Below the pieces are notes generated by a model that worked only from the letters and a program-made list of their open reading frames with translations, was not told the DNA's origin and searched no databases. From positions 124,001 through 188,000 of the forward strand of contig NJPS01000039.1 of NCBI GenBank assembly GCA_002946415.1: a stretch of 64,000 nucleotides of DNA. Direction: 5' to 3'. Source of the stretch: Rutstroemia sp. NJR-2017a BVV2. Lineage: Eukaryota > Ascomycota > Leotiomycetes > Helotiales > Rutstroemiaceae. Positions 23,269 to 34,360 of this stretch are shown here, one piece after another (the first letter of the stretch is position 1; every line of letters starts with the position of its first letter). Both the position numbers and the translations under genes were made by a program.

Positions 23269-25765
23269 CTACCGTAACACCAGACTTGGAACCATTTTGC
23301 GCCCAGTCAAATTAATGTGATATTCATGAATTCCATCCCCAGCTCCCACGTATCTATAAATCGTCAGTATCTGAGGTCAAATGTCATAAGAGGAAATAAG
23401 GCACATACAGTATTCTACCATCCTCGCTCCACGCGCAGCCCATAGTCTCGACATTTCCTCCCCTCCTTTCTCGTCTTGCAGCACTGATCTCTATACTATA
23501 TCCCAGTTCCTCAAGAGGGCGCCATGGTTGTCGTAGTCTTTGGGCGAATTCCCGGCTTTCATCATCTTCGACTTCGATTCGTAGCCGCGTGGTTCTATCG
23601 GAAGGATCCGTAGAGAATCGAGTCCGATACAAAGCTTCCAGCTCGGCCCATTGGTTGTTAGGAGACTCAGAGCCAGTATTCGGTACACGAGAATCGGTAC
23701 CAATATGTGGAAGGCGGGATGCAAGGGAAAGTCTTTCAAGACCCGTGTATGTATCACCACTGGTCCTTCCACTTCCGCTTCCACTTCCACCGGTCTCGTT
23801 ATCCATAGTGTTATCGGATGCAGCCAGTATGGATGACATACGCCGCCTTGGTTCGTGCTGGCCTCGTCTCTGGCGATCCTGATTTTGTCTATCAATGAAG
23901 GCTCGGAACGAGGCCGGACTTCTGTCGGAGTTTACAAAGTCACGTAAGACCCCTGGTAGACCAGTAGTAGACACACGGCGTCCAGCTCCGCTAGAGTCCT
24001 CCCGTGAATTCGCCGATTGAGCGGCTGATGTGTATCCATCCCAGGGTCCCCATCTAGAACTACCTTGTGCTTGTGCCTCACGAGCTGCATCCCTCTGTCG
24101 GCGAGCCATTCTGTGTGCTTGTAGAAGCTCCATTTCATCAGCGCTCAAGGGTGGTGGAGGGTCTCTATCGGCTAAATCCCTAGTTAGGTTTCTGAGTTGC
24201 TGTCGCTCAAAATCAAGTCCAAGGTAATCCGGAGTAGGACTAGAAGATGCTGCCTCCGTACGGAAGCTCCTTAGCCTCGGATCGATCGCTGGGGTATCAT
24301 CTAAGCGCTCAGTTACCCAGACTCGTTCTACACTGTCCCCATGAGCATCGATATTTATTAGTTGACGCGACATAAACAGATCTCGAACGTCAGCAACCCC
24401 GACACGCCCACTCGATTCGGTCCACGCAAGGAGGTCGAAAGGACTAGGCGAAAATTCCAAAGCCCTTACTGCACCATGCTCATGCCCCGGCCGTGACGAT
24501 GTAAATGTAACAACCAAAGGATCATAGTCCTCCTTAAAGAAGGAACTAGTCAAATACACGGATATTGCCCCATACTGCGTTCCCACGGCAAGGTATTTGC
24601 CTGACTTCGAGAAACATGCAGCGAATGAACCCCTCATGTTCGTTCTGTCTGCCTGCCTCTGTCCTTCAATCTGCACTCGACCAATTGCTGCCCATTCATA
24701 CTCGGAAACTATCTGCTTCGATTCAAACCGGGATTTTCCAGACTGTTTAGCTTGTCTCTTGTGGAGATAAAGGAACGGATCATCGCCGCTATACCATGTT
24801 AACAAAATTTCAAGGCTGTGCGCAATACAGAGACCTACATTGCAATAAGTAACTCGCCATCAGGCGAGATTAAAGCACGATTTACAAAATCCGGAAAAGT
24901 GAGCTTGTCGAGCGTCTCGGCGTCATGAAGATTAAGTATACTGACTGTACAGTCATTGAGTGCTACCACAGCTACAGGGTCCGTGTAGGTCCCGGCTGCG
25001 GCCGTGTCCGACGGAGCCCAGATAGCTATGCAATTGACAATTTCGGTTCCGATTTTCTTGACGCATGTGGTTGCAGGCGGGCTGGAGCTCCGTAAGGGGG
25101 CCGGCGAGTCTCTGTGCGATAGCCTTCGGGCAGGATCAAGGACAAGAGGCAATCGAGCATCGGCATCAGCACCCAGCCTTGGTGAAGAATCTCTTCCAGA
25201 ATTGCCACCTCCCACATAGATGCTCGTATAATTTCCATGGTCGCCTCCGCAACATAACCAGTCCTTCGAAGCTACTAGACATCGTGGCGAGAAAGAAAGT
25301 GTTGTAACAATCTCCCGCTCTCGAGACTTCGTATTAAGACGAATAATGTCGGTACCGCTTGGGTAGTAAATTATGTGTTGTTTTGGTGAACTTATCAAAG
25401 AGCGCAGCTGCCAATGGCTAGAGATATAAAGTTAGCGAGACTGGACGATGTACTGGAATAAAGGCTACGAAGAGCAGTATCGAGAGGATGATAGGCTCCT
25501 AGCCTCGCCTCACTGCGCTCATCCGCGCAAGAAACCTTCTGATATCTCCTAGGGCTCGCTGTCTACCACCGAAATCTTGGAAATGGGATTTACCATACCT
25601 AGTAATTATAGATGCACGATAGTACTTTCGAGGAGAATGGCGAATCAACTCCTCAGTGGCATTGTACCTATGAAATAAGAATGATTAGCATATACTCAAA
25701 TCCCACAATAAAAGCATCGCGGGCGACTATGCATAAACTCACGGGCTTTCTTCTTTGACAGCCAT
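23269..25765 (-). CDS. DUF2415 WD-repeat-type protein
   Basis: Unknown cellular role. Five exons (25765-25743, 25667-25599, 25417-24839, 24788-23409, 23353-23269) give 711 aa. The first coding exon is 23 nt (MAVKEES). Introns are 75, 181, 50 and 55 nt. The N-terminal half contains beta-propeller-like blades (IIYYPSGTDIIRLNT, LVASKDWLCCGGDHG, VAVVALNDCTVSILNLH, ALISPDGELLIAIGDD). The segment VRALEFSPSPFDLLAWTESS-GRVGVADVRD (near 320-350) fits the short DUF2415 motif found inside propellers. A disordered Arg/Ser/Gly-rich region (about 390-640) follows, and the end returns to a blade: CAWSEDGRILYVGAGDGIHEYHINLTGRK. The last exon is needed to complete that blade. The gene is divergent from SSC1 across a 585-bp shared promoter region. 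Confidence 0.85.
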
Positions 25766-26350
25766 GCTGCCATGCGCTGGTGATCGTGCCAACCATCCAA
25801 AAACGTAGGAAATGGTAAATCTACGTTAGTCTGTCAAGACACCAATGATATTCAAGCACAAAAGGTTCGTCTTTTAATCTCTCTCTCGGACTTTTTGCAA
25901 TAAGGAAGCGTGAGGTTCGAACTGTATTGATTGGAGAGAATGTGGAAGTTGAGTGCAGATGTAGGCGTTAGATGTCGTTAATGTTTGATGCTAATGGCAT
26001 TCAAAACGACGTCAACACAAGGCAAACATCGCATCAAAGCAATGACCAGCTCCGATGCAAGAATGCCTCGAGATTATTCATGAAAAGAGCCTTTTGGCCT
26101 CAAAAGCGGGGCAGCTGATCACGTGAAGTTCAAGATTCGATGTAATTCTACCGTGGGGAGACGCTAAAATGGTTTTAGTCGACATTTTTTTCGCTGCGAC
26201 CTCATTGATATATTTTTCTTCCCCTCGCCCCAATTCCAATTCTCATAACATTTTTCTTACGACTTTCAACAATCTTCATAGATTTCTTCTACAAGAACAT
26301 ATAATCTACTTTTGCGATTAATTCTTGTCTCGAAGCGATCTCAGATCAAT
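25766..26350. promoter_or_regulatory. Shared divergent promoter region of DUF2415 gene and SSC1
   Basis: The two starts are 585 bp apart and point away from each other. A CACGTG E-box sits at 26120-26125, next to CAGCTG at 26112-26117; bHLH factors such as Cbf1/Pho4 types bind CACGTG. A pyrimidine-rich stretch (26207-26300) just before the SSC1 ATG looks like a typical fungal transcription-start region. No clear three-unit HSE was found. Confidence 0.45.
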
Positions 26351-28569
26351 ATGCTCGCTTCCAAGATTTCAAGAGCTGTAAGTCGAAATGTCCGTGAACC
26401 CGTTCACTGCATCATAGAGCTAACATTTTTTCTTTGCAAAACAGCTTCCAAGGGCAACCTCTATCGCACGTCCAGCATCCATTCGCACACCATTAGGATC
26501 GTCCTTTGCTAGACGATGGAACTCAAACGATGCAGACAAGAAAGTCAGAGGGCCAGTGATCGGTATCGATCTGGGTATGTTGAAAGCACCTTGAACGGCA
26601 ATATTGCTATCTTTCCGTTTGCTGATCACAATTTCTATTTAGGTACCACCAACTCAGCCGTAGCTGTTATGGAAGGCCAAACCGCAAAGATCATTGAGAA
26701 TTCTGAGGGTAGGTTTCGCTCTCAATGTCCCAATTATCCTAAACTAACCTGAATATAGGTGCGCGCACAACACCGTCAGTGGTGGCTTTCGCACAGGATG
26801 GCGAACGATTAGTTGGTGTATCTGCGAAGCGTCAAGCCGTCGTCAACCCAGAAAACACTCTCTTCGCCACAAAGCGTTTGATCGGACGCAAGTTTACCGA
26901 CGCTGAGGTTCAGCGTGATATCAAGGAAGTTCCATATAAAATCGTTCAACACACAAATGGTGATGCTTGGGTTTCCGCTCGTGGCGAAAAATACTCTCCA
27001 TCTCAAATCGGTGGTTTCGTCTTGCAAAAGATGAAGGAGACTGCCGAAGCATATCTCACCAAGCCAGTTCAAAATGCCGTTGTTACTGTTCCAGCATACT
27101 TCAATGACTCACAACGACAAGCAACGAAAGATGCAGGTCAAATTGCTGGCCTGAACGTTCTCAGAGTAGTCAACGAACCAACTGCTGCCGCGCTCGCCTA
27201 CGGCCTCGAGAAAGATGAGGACAAAATTATTGCCGTATACGATTTGGGTGGAGGAACCTTTGATATCTCTGTTCTTGAAATCCAGAAGGGTGTTTTCGAA
27301 GTCAAGTCTACTAACGGTGACACCCATTTGGGAGGTGAAGATTTCGACATCCACCTTGTTCGTCACTTGGTTCAACAATTCAAGACGGACTCTGGAATTG
27401 ATCTTTCCAACGACCGCATGGCAATCCAACGTATCCGTGAAGCTGCTGAGAAAGCTAAGATCGAATTGTCCTCCTCCATGCAAACCGATATCAATCTTCC
27501 TTTCATTACTGCCGACGCCTCCGGACCAAAGCACATCAACCAAAAGCTTTCCAGATCACAACTTGAGAAACTCGTTGATCCTTTGATTACCCGCACCATT
27601 GAGCCTGTACGAAAGGCTTTGAAGGACGCCAACCTCCAAGCCAAGGACATCCAGGAGGTTATCTTGGTTGGTGGAATGACTCGTATGCCAAAGGTTAGCG
27701 AATCGGTCAAGTCTATCTTCGGTCGTGACCCTGCCAAATCTGTCAACCCTGATGAGGCTGTCGCTATGGGTGCTGCCATTCAAGGTGGTGTTCTCGCTGG
27801 TAACGTCACTGATGTCCTTCTCTTGGATGTTACGCCCTTGTCCCTTGGTATTGAGACTCTAGGGGGAGTCTTCACCCGGTTGATCAACCGTAACACCACT
27901 ATCCCAACCAAGAAGTCTCAAATCTTCTCCACCGCAGCTGATTTCCAAACTGCTGTCGAGATCAAGGTCTACCAAGGTGAACGTGAGCTCGTCCGCGACA
28001 ACAAGATGCTTGGCAACTTCCAACTTGTTGGTATTCCACCAGCTCACCGTGGTGTTCCACAAATTGAGGTTACATTCGACATTGATGCCGATGCCATCGT
28101 CCACGTCCACGCCAAGGACAAGTCAACTAACAAGGACCACTCCATCACTATTGCCTCTGGTTCCGGTCTTTCCGACGACGAAATCCAGAACATGGTCAAT
28201 GATTCAGAGAAATACGCTGAGCAAGATAAGGAGCGAAAGGCTGCCATCGAAGCTGCCAACCGATCTGACAGTGTTCTCAACGATACCGAGAAGGCTCTGA
28301 ACGAGTTCGCCGATAGACTCGATAAGACCGAGGCCGATGGTATCCGTGAGAAGATTGCTACTCTTCGTGAGTTTGTCAGCAAGAGTCAATCTGGTGAAGG
28401 AACCGCCACCGCTGCTGAGTTGAAGGAGAAGACCGATGAACTTCAAATGGCCAGTTTGAACCTCTTCGATAAGATGCACAAGGCCCGTGCCGAGTCTGGA
28501 GAAGCCAAGCCAGAAGGCACTGAGGGTTCATCGGAAGGTGACGCTAAGGACGGCGAGAAGAAGCCTTGA
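26351..28569 (+). CDS. SSC1: Mitochondrial Hsp70 chaperone Ssc1
   Basis: Matrix Hsp70. It drives protein import as the motor of the TIM23 translocase and folds imported proteins with Mdj1 and Mge1. Four exons (26351-26377, 26445-26574, 26643-26708, 26759-28569) give 677 aa; introns are 67, 68 and 50 nt. Residues 1-35 are a basic presequence ending in ARRWNS. The ATPase domain begins with [10 protein letters not shown] (50-59, split by intron 2), with the phosphate loop [15 protein letters not shown] (near 235) and [15 protein letters not shown] (near 375). The linker [19 protein letters not shown] leads to the substrate-binding domain, and a helical lid ends in an acidic/Gly-rich tail. It carries mitochondrial-type [11 protein letters not shown] in place of the cytosolic form. 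Codon use is visibly C-biased (GGT/GCC/AAG), fitting high expression. Confidence 0.97.
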
Positions 28570-28974
28570 AAGGCATAATCTAGGTGTCATTCTTTTCAAT
28601 CCCTTCTACGACCGTTTGGTCACTTAGAACTTCTTGTTCATTGTATTCATTTGTATTTATATGTCCCATATTTGGCGACAATATTCTGTTGTTACATGCA
28701 GCAGTTTTCATGCTTCATAGCTTTGGGGCAAAGGCGTTGGAGAGACCAATACTGATCGCTACATTTTAGCGTCCAGGGAATGTGTTATGAGGAATTATGG
28801 AAAATCGCATTTGCTTTGGCTGTGTATAAAAATCTTAGGATAAGACGACGAATAATATGACATCCCCTCTCATGAATCAAAGCATTTGGTCAGTTCTCAA
28901 TGTGATTTCTTGTTTGCTTTGCCTACAATTCCTACCTGCCCGACCTACAGAAGCCCTGGAGTACGACTTCTTCA
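28570..28974. other. Intergenic between convergent genes
   Basis: A 0.4 kb spacer with the SSC1 3' UTR (from 28570) and the 3' UTR of the small gene at 28975-29322. T-rich stretches occur downstream of the SSC1 stop. Nothing else is seen. Confidence 0.5.
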
Positions 28975-29322
28975 TCAAACTGCATGTTTATGGGGGTTCT
29001 CCGTCCCAAGGGTCATAGTGCGCTTGTGTTCGATGGTGTACTTGAAGTGGTTGCCATGGTAGAAGGAACAAGTATTAGTATTCAAGGAACTCTCTACTTT
29101 ACTTCCTTTCGGACCGCACTCTTCATGTTGCTCTGTATCAAACATGACTGATGGATCATTTTCTCTCGAGATTCGCAGCCTGCAGCACCTGGTCATTTTC
29201 CTCACAAAGTACTGTACAATGTTAAGTTAGTCGCCACGCATTCATGATGATGTGCAACAGCCCACCGCATTTACCTCCCAAATTTGAATAGGGATACGAG
29301 TAGACATCGTCGAACTATTCAT
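28975..29322 (-). CDS. Small unrecognised protein, two exons
   Basis: I do not recognise this protein. Two exons (29322-29275 and 29211-28975) joined over a 63-nt intron give 94 aa: MNSSTMSTRIPIQIWE, then YFVRKMTRCCRLRISREN and so on to HKHAV. The intron has donor GTAAAT, a GACTAAC branch point and acceptor TGTACAG, and the join keeps the frame (phase 0). The protein is polar and basic, with five Cys (CC, C, C pattern) and several His (EHKR, HKHAV), and no signal peptide or membrane segment. A second ATG (29307) could also be the start. Its 320-bp head-to-head spacing with eIF3g suggests a shared promoter. Too short for certainty, but good splice signals and a continuous frame make a real gene more likely than chance. 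Confidence 0.6.
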
Positions 29323-29642
29323 CATTTGTCATTCTGCATTTCGCTTTCAAATCGCGGTGCGGGGGCGACATGTAAGAGGGGTCATTCCATAAAGGGTTAG
29401 ACAATCGTGATTAATGCTTGAGGGAGCCTAGCGAATTTCACCCACTCAATATCATATTTTTAAATAAGAACTTGAGTCGAACTCTCGACGGCACCCCACA
29501 ATCAACAGCACGAGTACTTTCTCTGCCATCGCCTCGCAGAACAGAACAGTCTGGAAGCATTGTTAGAAGGACGTTTGACATCGTTTTTCTGCATTTTCCG
29601 ATCAAATTTCGATAAGACAAAGGCTAGAACCTGCTCGCAAAA
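29323..29642. promoter_or_regulatory. Divergent promoter region between the small gene and eIF3g
   Basis: The two ATGs are about 320 bp apart and face away from each other. No specific factor site could be named. The region carries no convincing open frame. Confidence 0.4.
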
Positions 29643-30685
29643 ATGTCTCGAGTCGCAAAGTAAGAATATCAGCATTTGCTGTCAGCTATTGCATCATCTA
29701 ATAACTTCATAGCAATCGCGACTGGGCCGACGACGAAGATCTCGAGGATTCCAACGAACTCCCTCCCCCTCAGACTACTACCAACAAGGATGGCACCAAA
29801 ACTATTGTTACATGGCGAATAAACGATGAGGGCAAAAAAGTCAAAACCACCCGCCGCATCAGATTCACAACGATCAAAGAAATTGTCAACCCAAGAGTAG
29901 CGGAGAGGAAGCAATGGTCAAAGTTCGGCCTGTCACAGAAGGACGCTGCAGGAGTAAGTTGAAATTAGACACATAGTCAGCGGAAGAAATGCCTAACATC
30001 ATATGTCTAGCCTGCATCAGACACAACCAGCGTAGGTGAGAATATCATATTCAGACCGAGCGCCAACTGGCGGAAAGATGCAAAGGAAGAGGTCAACGAT
30101 CCTGGATCCATGAAGGATAAGTTGAAGGACAAGAAGATCAAATGTCGTATTTGTGGTGCCGACCATTTCACAACCAAATGTCCTTTCAAAGATACCATGG
30201 CACCAATCGGCGACGAGGGAGCCTCTGCTGATGTTGCTGCCGGCCGTGCCGACGCTCCTGAAGGACCTGGTGGATTGGGCGCCGGAAAGAGTTCATACGT
30301 TCCTCCACATCTTCGAAACGGCGGCGCAAGCGGCGCGAGCGGCGGTGATAGAATGGGTGGTGGCAAATTTGAGAGAGATGATTTGGCTACTCTCCGTGTT
30401 ACTAACGTAAGTATCTTCCTTCGACCTTATATATCCTGCACAGCTAACATTCGCAAACAGGTTTCTGAAATGGCTGAGGAACAAGAACTTCGGGACATGT
30501 TCGAGCGCTTCGGTCGGGTTACCAGAGTCTTTTTGGCAAAGGATAGAGAGACTGGTCTGGCCAAAGGATTCGCCTTCATCAGTTTCCAAGAAAGAACCGA
30601 TGCAGCTAAAGCGTGTGAGAAGATGGATGGTTATGGTTTCAAGCACTTGATTTTACGAGTAGAATTTGCGAAGAAGGCCTCTTAA
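29643..30685 (+). CDS. TIF35: Translation initiation factor eIF3 subunit G
   Basis: Subunit of the eIF3 complex, acting in scanning and in recruitment of the 43S complex to mRNA. Four exons (29643-29659, 29713-29953, 30011-30406, 30461-30685) give 292 aa; introns are 53, 57 and 54 nt. The N-terminal eIF3g region includes the acidic [17 protein letters not shown] and the conserved [20 protein letters not shown] zinc-knuckle-like [13 protein letters not shown] starts at residue 131 with KCPFKDTM after it. A Gly/Ala-rich linker leads to a C-terminal RRM (about 214-292), with RNP2 LRVTNVS and RNP1 KGFAFISF. The first exon codes only MSRVA plus two bases, and the splice at AA|C is needed for [15 protein letters not shown]. 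Start and length match the family. Confidence 0.95.
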
Positions 30686-31909
30686 AGTATCATGACATGA
30701 CGAGCATGGAGGAGAAGTTCTGAGAATCATCATAAGGGGATGATGACTTGTGTAACCGAGTATCATGGATCTCTTCCTCAATGGAGTTATGAAGAAAATG
30801 AAATGTCATTTGAGCTTCATTACCAAACATTAGAAGATTGTGGTTATGGTTGCGTGAAATGCCGAACTTTTGGCAAAAATTGCTCAGCGCCGTATGGCTC
30901 AGCCACAACGGATTTTTTCCTACCACACCAACTTTGAGCACTGATCCCAAGCCAGTAATGAACGAACGTTTGCTTGGTGTCTGAACACACACTGACAACT
31001 CTGTAGTGTCAACACACAGACGCATGACAATTTCCGCTCGATTATTTTTGGCCTCAATCCGATTTCCGGGACACTATTATCAGGGAAGTCTTCTGGTAAA
31101 ACCGCGCGATGAATCTTCCTAGAGCTTAAGTAAAGAGCAAGCGTTGCAGCCATGTTCTCCAGTAGCGATAGCGAGCCCCAGCCCAGCGTCTCATTGGACC
31201 GCGACAGCCATCCCAATGCACGAAATTTGCAAAGGGAAAGAGAATACTACCGGCAGGCACTCTAAATACAACGCTGAAGAATGCGCAATCGCGGCGCATG
31301 CCACTGCGGAGTCCAAAATCCAGACTCATGGAGTCATGGTGACTTTACCTAGTAGCTTAACCTTAGCTGTGTCGATGTTGTTAACTCTTCCGCAAGTAGC
31401 TCGGGGGGGGGGGGGGGGGGGGGTCTTAGTTTTTTGGCCCCAAATTGAGGTGTTGGATGATCGATGCAATCGACTGAGTGCTCATGGACTGGGTTCCATG
31501 CACATAATCATAATCTGTGAGGTCCGTTTTGCCCTCTCGAGTTTACCCGATGCAGTGTGTCGCACCGTTTTCCTGTTTAAAAGAAGAAGAAATCTCTTGT
31601 TGCTGTGCCGTCTTATTTTGACCTTGAATTTTCCCTTCCTTCATTCTCCTCGTTTCGTTTCTACGGACTCCATCTTCTTACTCTTTCTGCCGGTTGGAGA
31701 TTGCCATTGTGATTGTTATTGTTCTGTTACACAAAACTTTATTTGACATACACCATATTTACCTTTCACTTGGGTAACATATCATGCATCTTTCCCCTTT
31801 CCTTCCTTTCTTCTGAGTAGTACACACACTCGAATCGTTTCTCGCTTTTCTCTCCGAGCATCTGTGTTCTGCTGGCACACGTGCGTGTGGTGCAGATCGG
31901 CACAGCAAG
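30686..31909. other. Intergenic between eIF3g and Rhodopsin-domain genes
   Basis: This 1.2 kb holds the eIF3g 3' UTR and the promoter and 5' leader of the next gene. A 21-G homopolymer lies at 31403-31423. A C/T-rich tract (31600-31660 and 31780-31850) precedes the next start. Short open frames (30740-30937, 31144-31746 plus) show no family likeness, and the second runs through the G tract. Confidence 0.5.
31403..31423. repeat. Homopolymer of 21 G
   Basis: An unbroken run of 21 G on the plus strand in an intergenic region, preceded by GTAGCTC. Such runs are also prone to sequencing error, so the length is uncertain. Confidence 0.9.
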
Positions 31910-33460
31910 ATGCAGCGACCACCAGCTTATGTCCTGGCCTCCTGGCCGAAACCAAATTATGTCGATCCGGTTACTCATGGTTATGGAAATGTGGTGATGA
32001 ATATTGTGCTGTATTTGATTCTGTGCATGTTTCTGTCTCTAAGGATATGGACGAGGACAAGACTGAGGGCTTCCTTTGGTGCGGACGATGTTATGATCTT
32101 ACTTGCTATGGTATGTTTGGATGGATTCTTGGCATGGAGGTCTAAGTTCATCTGATTTACAGTCTGACAAAGGATGCTAGGTACCAACGACAGGATTCTT
32201 CGTCTTAAGTTTACTAGCCGATCTCAAATTCATGTGGACTAGGCATCAAGTATATACACTCGCTTCTCCTTTCAAGGCCGTCCTGTGGCTAACAGTTACT
32301 CCAAGTATGATATACCCGTTACCCAAGTCGAGTTCGGACTCAAGATGGTGTTACTCATCGAGATTATGTTTGCTTCTGCATGCACACTTACCAAACTATC
32401 CATGTTGATGCTGGTCAGGAGGATGTTGGCCGGCGCCGCATTGTTCTGGAGAAGAGTAGTCCTATGCGCCGTCTGGGTCGTGAGTTTACAAGGAGGATTG
32501 TTCTGCATCATCCTGGTGTTCCAATGTAGGTCAGTCTACACCTTTCTTTGGAATAGACAAACCTCCACTCCAGCAACTCGAAAGCAGTCAATGCTGACAA
32601 ACATAGACCCCCACAGGACTACTGGAAAGTGACAATAGAGCCGCAGCCTAATTGCATCAACCAAGCTTCATCACTACTAGTGGCAGGAGTGATTAACACT
32701 TTGACTGACTTCCTTGTTGTCTTACTTCCCATCCGTGCTGTAGTAAGTTATCTTCTTTTGCCTTATTCCTTATGACTATCATCTGTTCACCGAACCGACT
32801 AACACAATTCCGTCTAGTATGCATGTCACCTTCCCCCACGTCAGACAATGGCCGTCTCCTTTCTGTTCACCCTAGGGTTCCTCTCCTGTTTCGCAGGCAT
32901 CATCCGAACATACTACATGTGGCGCGTGACGCAAGAATGGGACCAAGTATGGCATTCATATCCCGTCTGGGTATCCGCTGCCGTCGAGCTCTACATCGGC
33001 ATTGTACATCCCCCCCTCGTCCCTTCAGTAAACTACCCACTAACCAATCCACCAGATCTGCACATCCATCCCCGCAACCAAAGCATTCTTCCAAAACTAC
33101 TTCCCCAGAATCTTCTCCACCTCCATCCACGGACCGCTCTCCTCAGCCCTCGAATCCGAACAAGTCGGCACGAGAGAAAGCAGTGGTAAGGATGGGATGG
33201 AGTTGGGAAAGATGTTCCGGCGGAGCAAGCACGCAGAAGATGGGCTGGGGAATCTTTCCATCACGTCGATTTCGACAGCGAATCGGGCTGAGAGGAGAAG
33301 AAGTGGAGACGGGAACGTGAGGATGATTGATAGGATGGAGGGTGTGATGGAGCAGAATGGAGATGGAGATGCGAGTGGAAACTGGCAGTGGAATAGGGGA
33401 GAGGGGATACAGGTCGTGAGGACGATAGAGGTTGAGGAAGAAGGGAGGCGGTATTTGTGA
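31910..33460 (+). CDS. Rhodopsin-domain (PTH11-like) integral membrane protein
   Basis: Predicted seven-helix membrane protein of the fungal 'Rhodopsin_dom' family; some members act as G-protein-coupled-like surface sensors. Six exons (31910-32110, 32181-32249, 32306-32529, 32607-32742, 32818-33003, 33056-33460) give 406 aa, with five introns of 52-77 nt. Visible features: an N-terminal tail with PAYVLASWPKPNYVDP; a first helix VVMNIVLYLILCMFL; RASFGADDVMILLAM (the conserved DD before helix 2); helices with TGFFVLSLLADLK, MVLLIEIMFASACTLTKLSMLML, VVLCAVWVVSLQGGLFCIILVFQC; the conserved Cys in QPNCIN; TDFLVVLLPIRAV; and VELYIGIICTSIPATKAFFQNYFP. A long polar, acidic/Arg-rich cytoplasmic tail ends the protein. 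Two exon boundaries (acceptors 32181 and 32306) have alternative AGs; I chose the ones that keep the frame. No CFEM domain is present at the N-terminus, unlike classic Pth11. Confidence 0.87.
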
Positions 33461-34360
33461 TGATTTATACCGGTGTTTAAGGGTGTTGGGTTTGCAAATA
33501 CGACTCTGTCGGTAGGACGGATGGATGGTTAAAAGGATGATACATGATACCATGGTCTTTTGTTATATAGATACATTCATGAACATGAACATAGCATATC
33601 CCATCAGTGATATCAGAAGCATTTGCACTTCTATCTCATCACAATATTACTTATAGAGCACTGAACAAGTACACACAACTGACGACTATCCATCCATCGC
33701 CCGAACAACACAGGCATCAATAAATCAAGTCTCGATCTCACTCACTCACTCACTCCAAACATCCCCTTCCCTCCAAGGCAGCAACTCAGAAAAGATAAAC
33801 CCCAACCCACCTTCACACACGCGCGCACTCTCTCTCCTCTCTCCTACCCATCCAATTTAAGACCATTCTACAAACACAAACAAAGCCCCGATAGACCAAC
33901 ATCACCACCTTTGAAAATTCTCCTCATCCTCAGTAACAGTAGGCAAAGCGTATACATAACAATGCAATTAGGTATATATGAGATCCAGAGCGCTCAATCG
34001 ATTCACCGAACTTATATCTAAATCGCATTCACATATATATTACTTTCCATTTCCGATGTGGCTTTCCTCCCCCTCGACGCTTTCAACAGCACAGAAAAAG
34101 ACAGAGACAGATAGATCAGAAGCAGATATTTTTACCCTCGCTCGCTCGCTCACGCGCGCATGCATACAAGACAGATAAGAACACACAAAGAAACCGAAAA
34201 TACCAATCTCAAAATCAATCTTACTTGGTACTATAAACACATCATGAAAAATTCTCCACCTTCCTCCGTCTCACCTCCCCTCCCCCTATCCTGCAGCATG
34301 ACCAATCACTCCTCTTACCTATGTGCGTATCTGCATCCGGCTGCCTCATCTTCAGCTTAT
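33461..34360. other. Intergenic between convergent genes
   Basis: This 0.9 kb contains the 3' UTRs of the Rhodopsin-domain gene (+) and of GDI (-). Short simple repeats are seen: (CACT)n near 33740-33755 and (CTCG)n at 34137-34154. No gene is supported. Confidence 0.5.
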
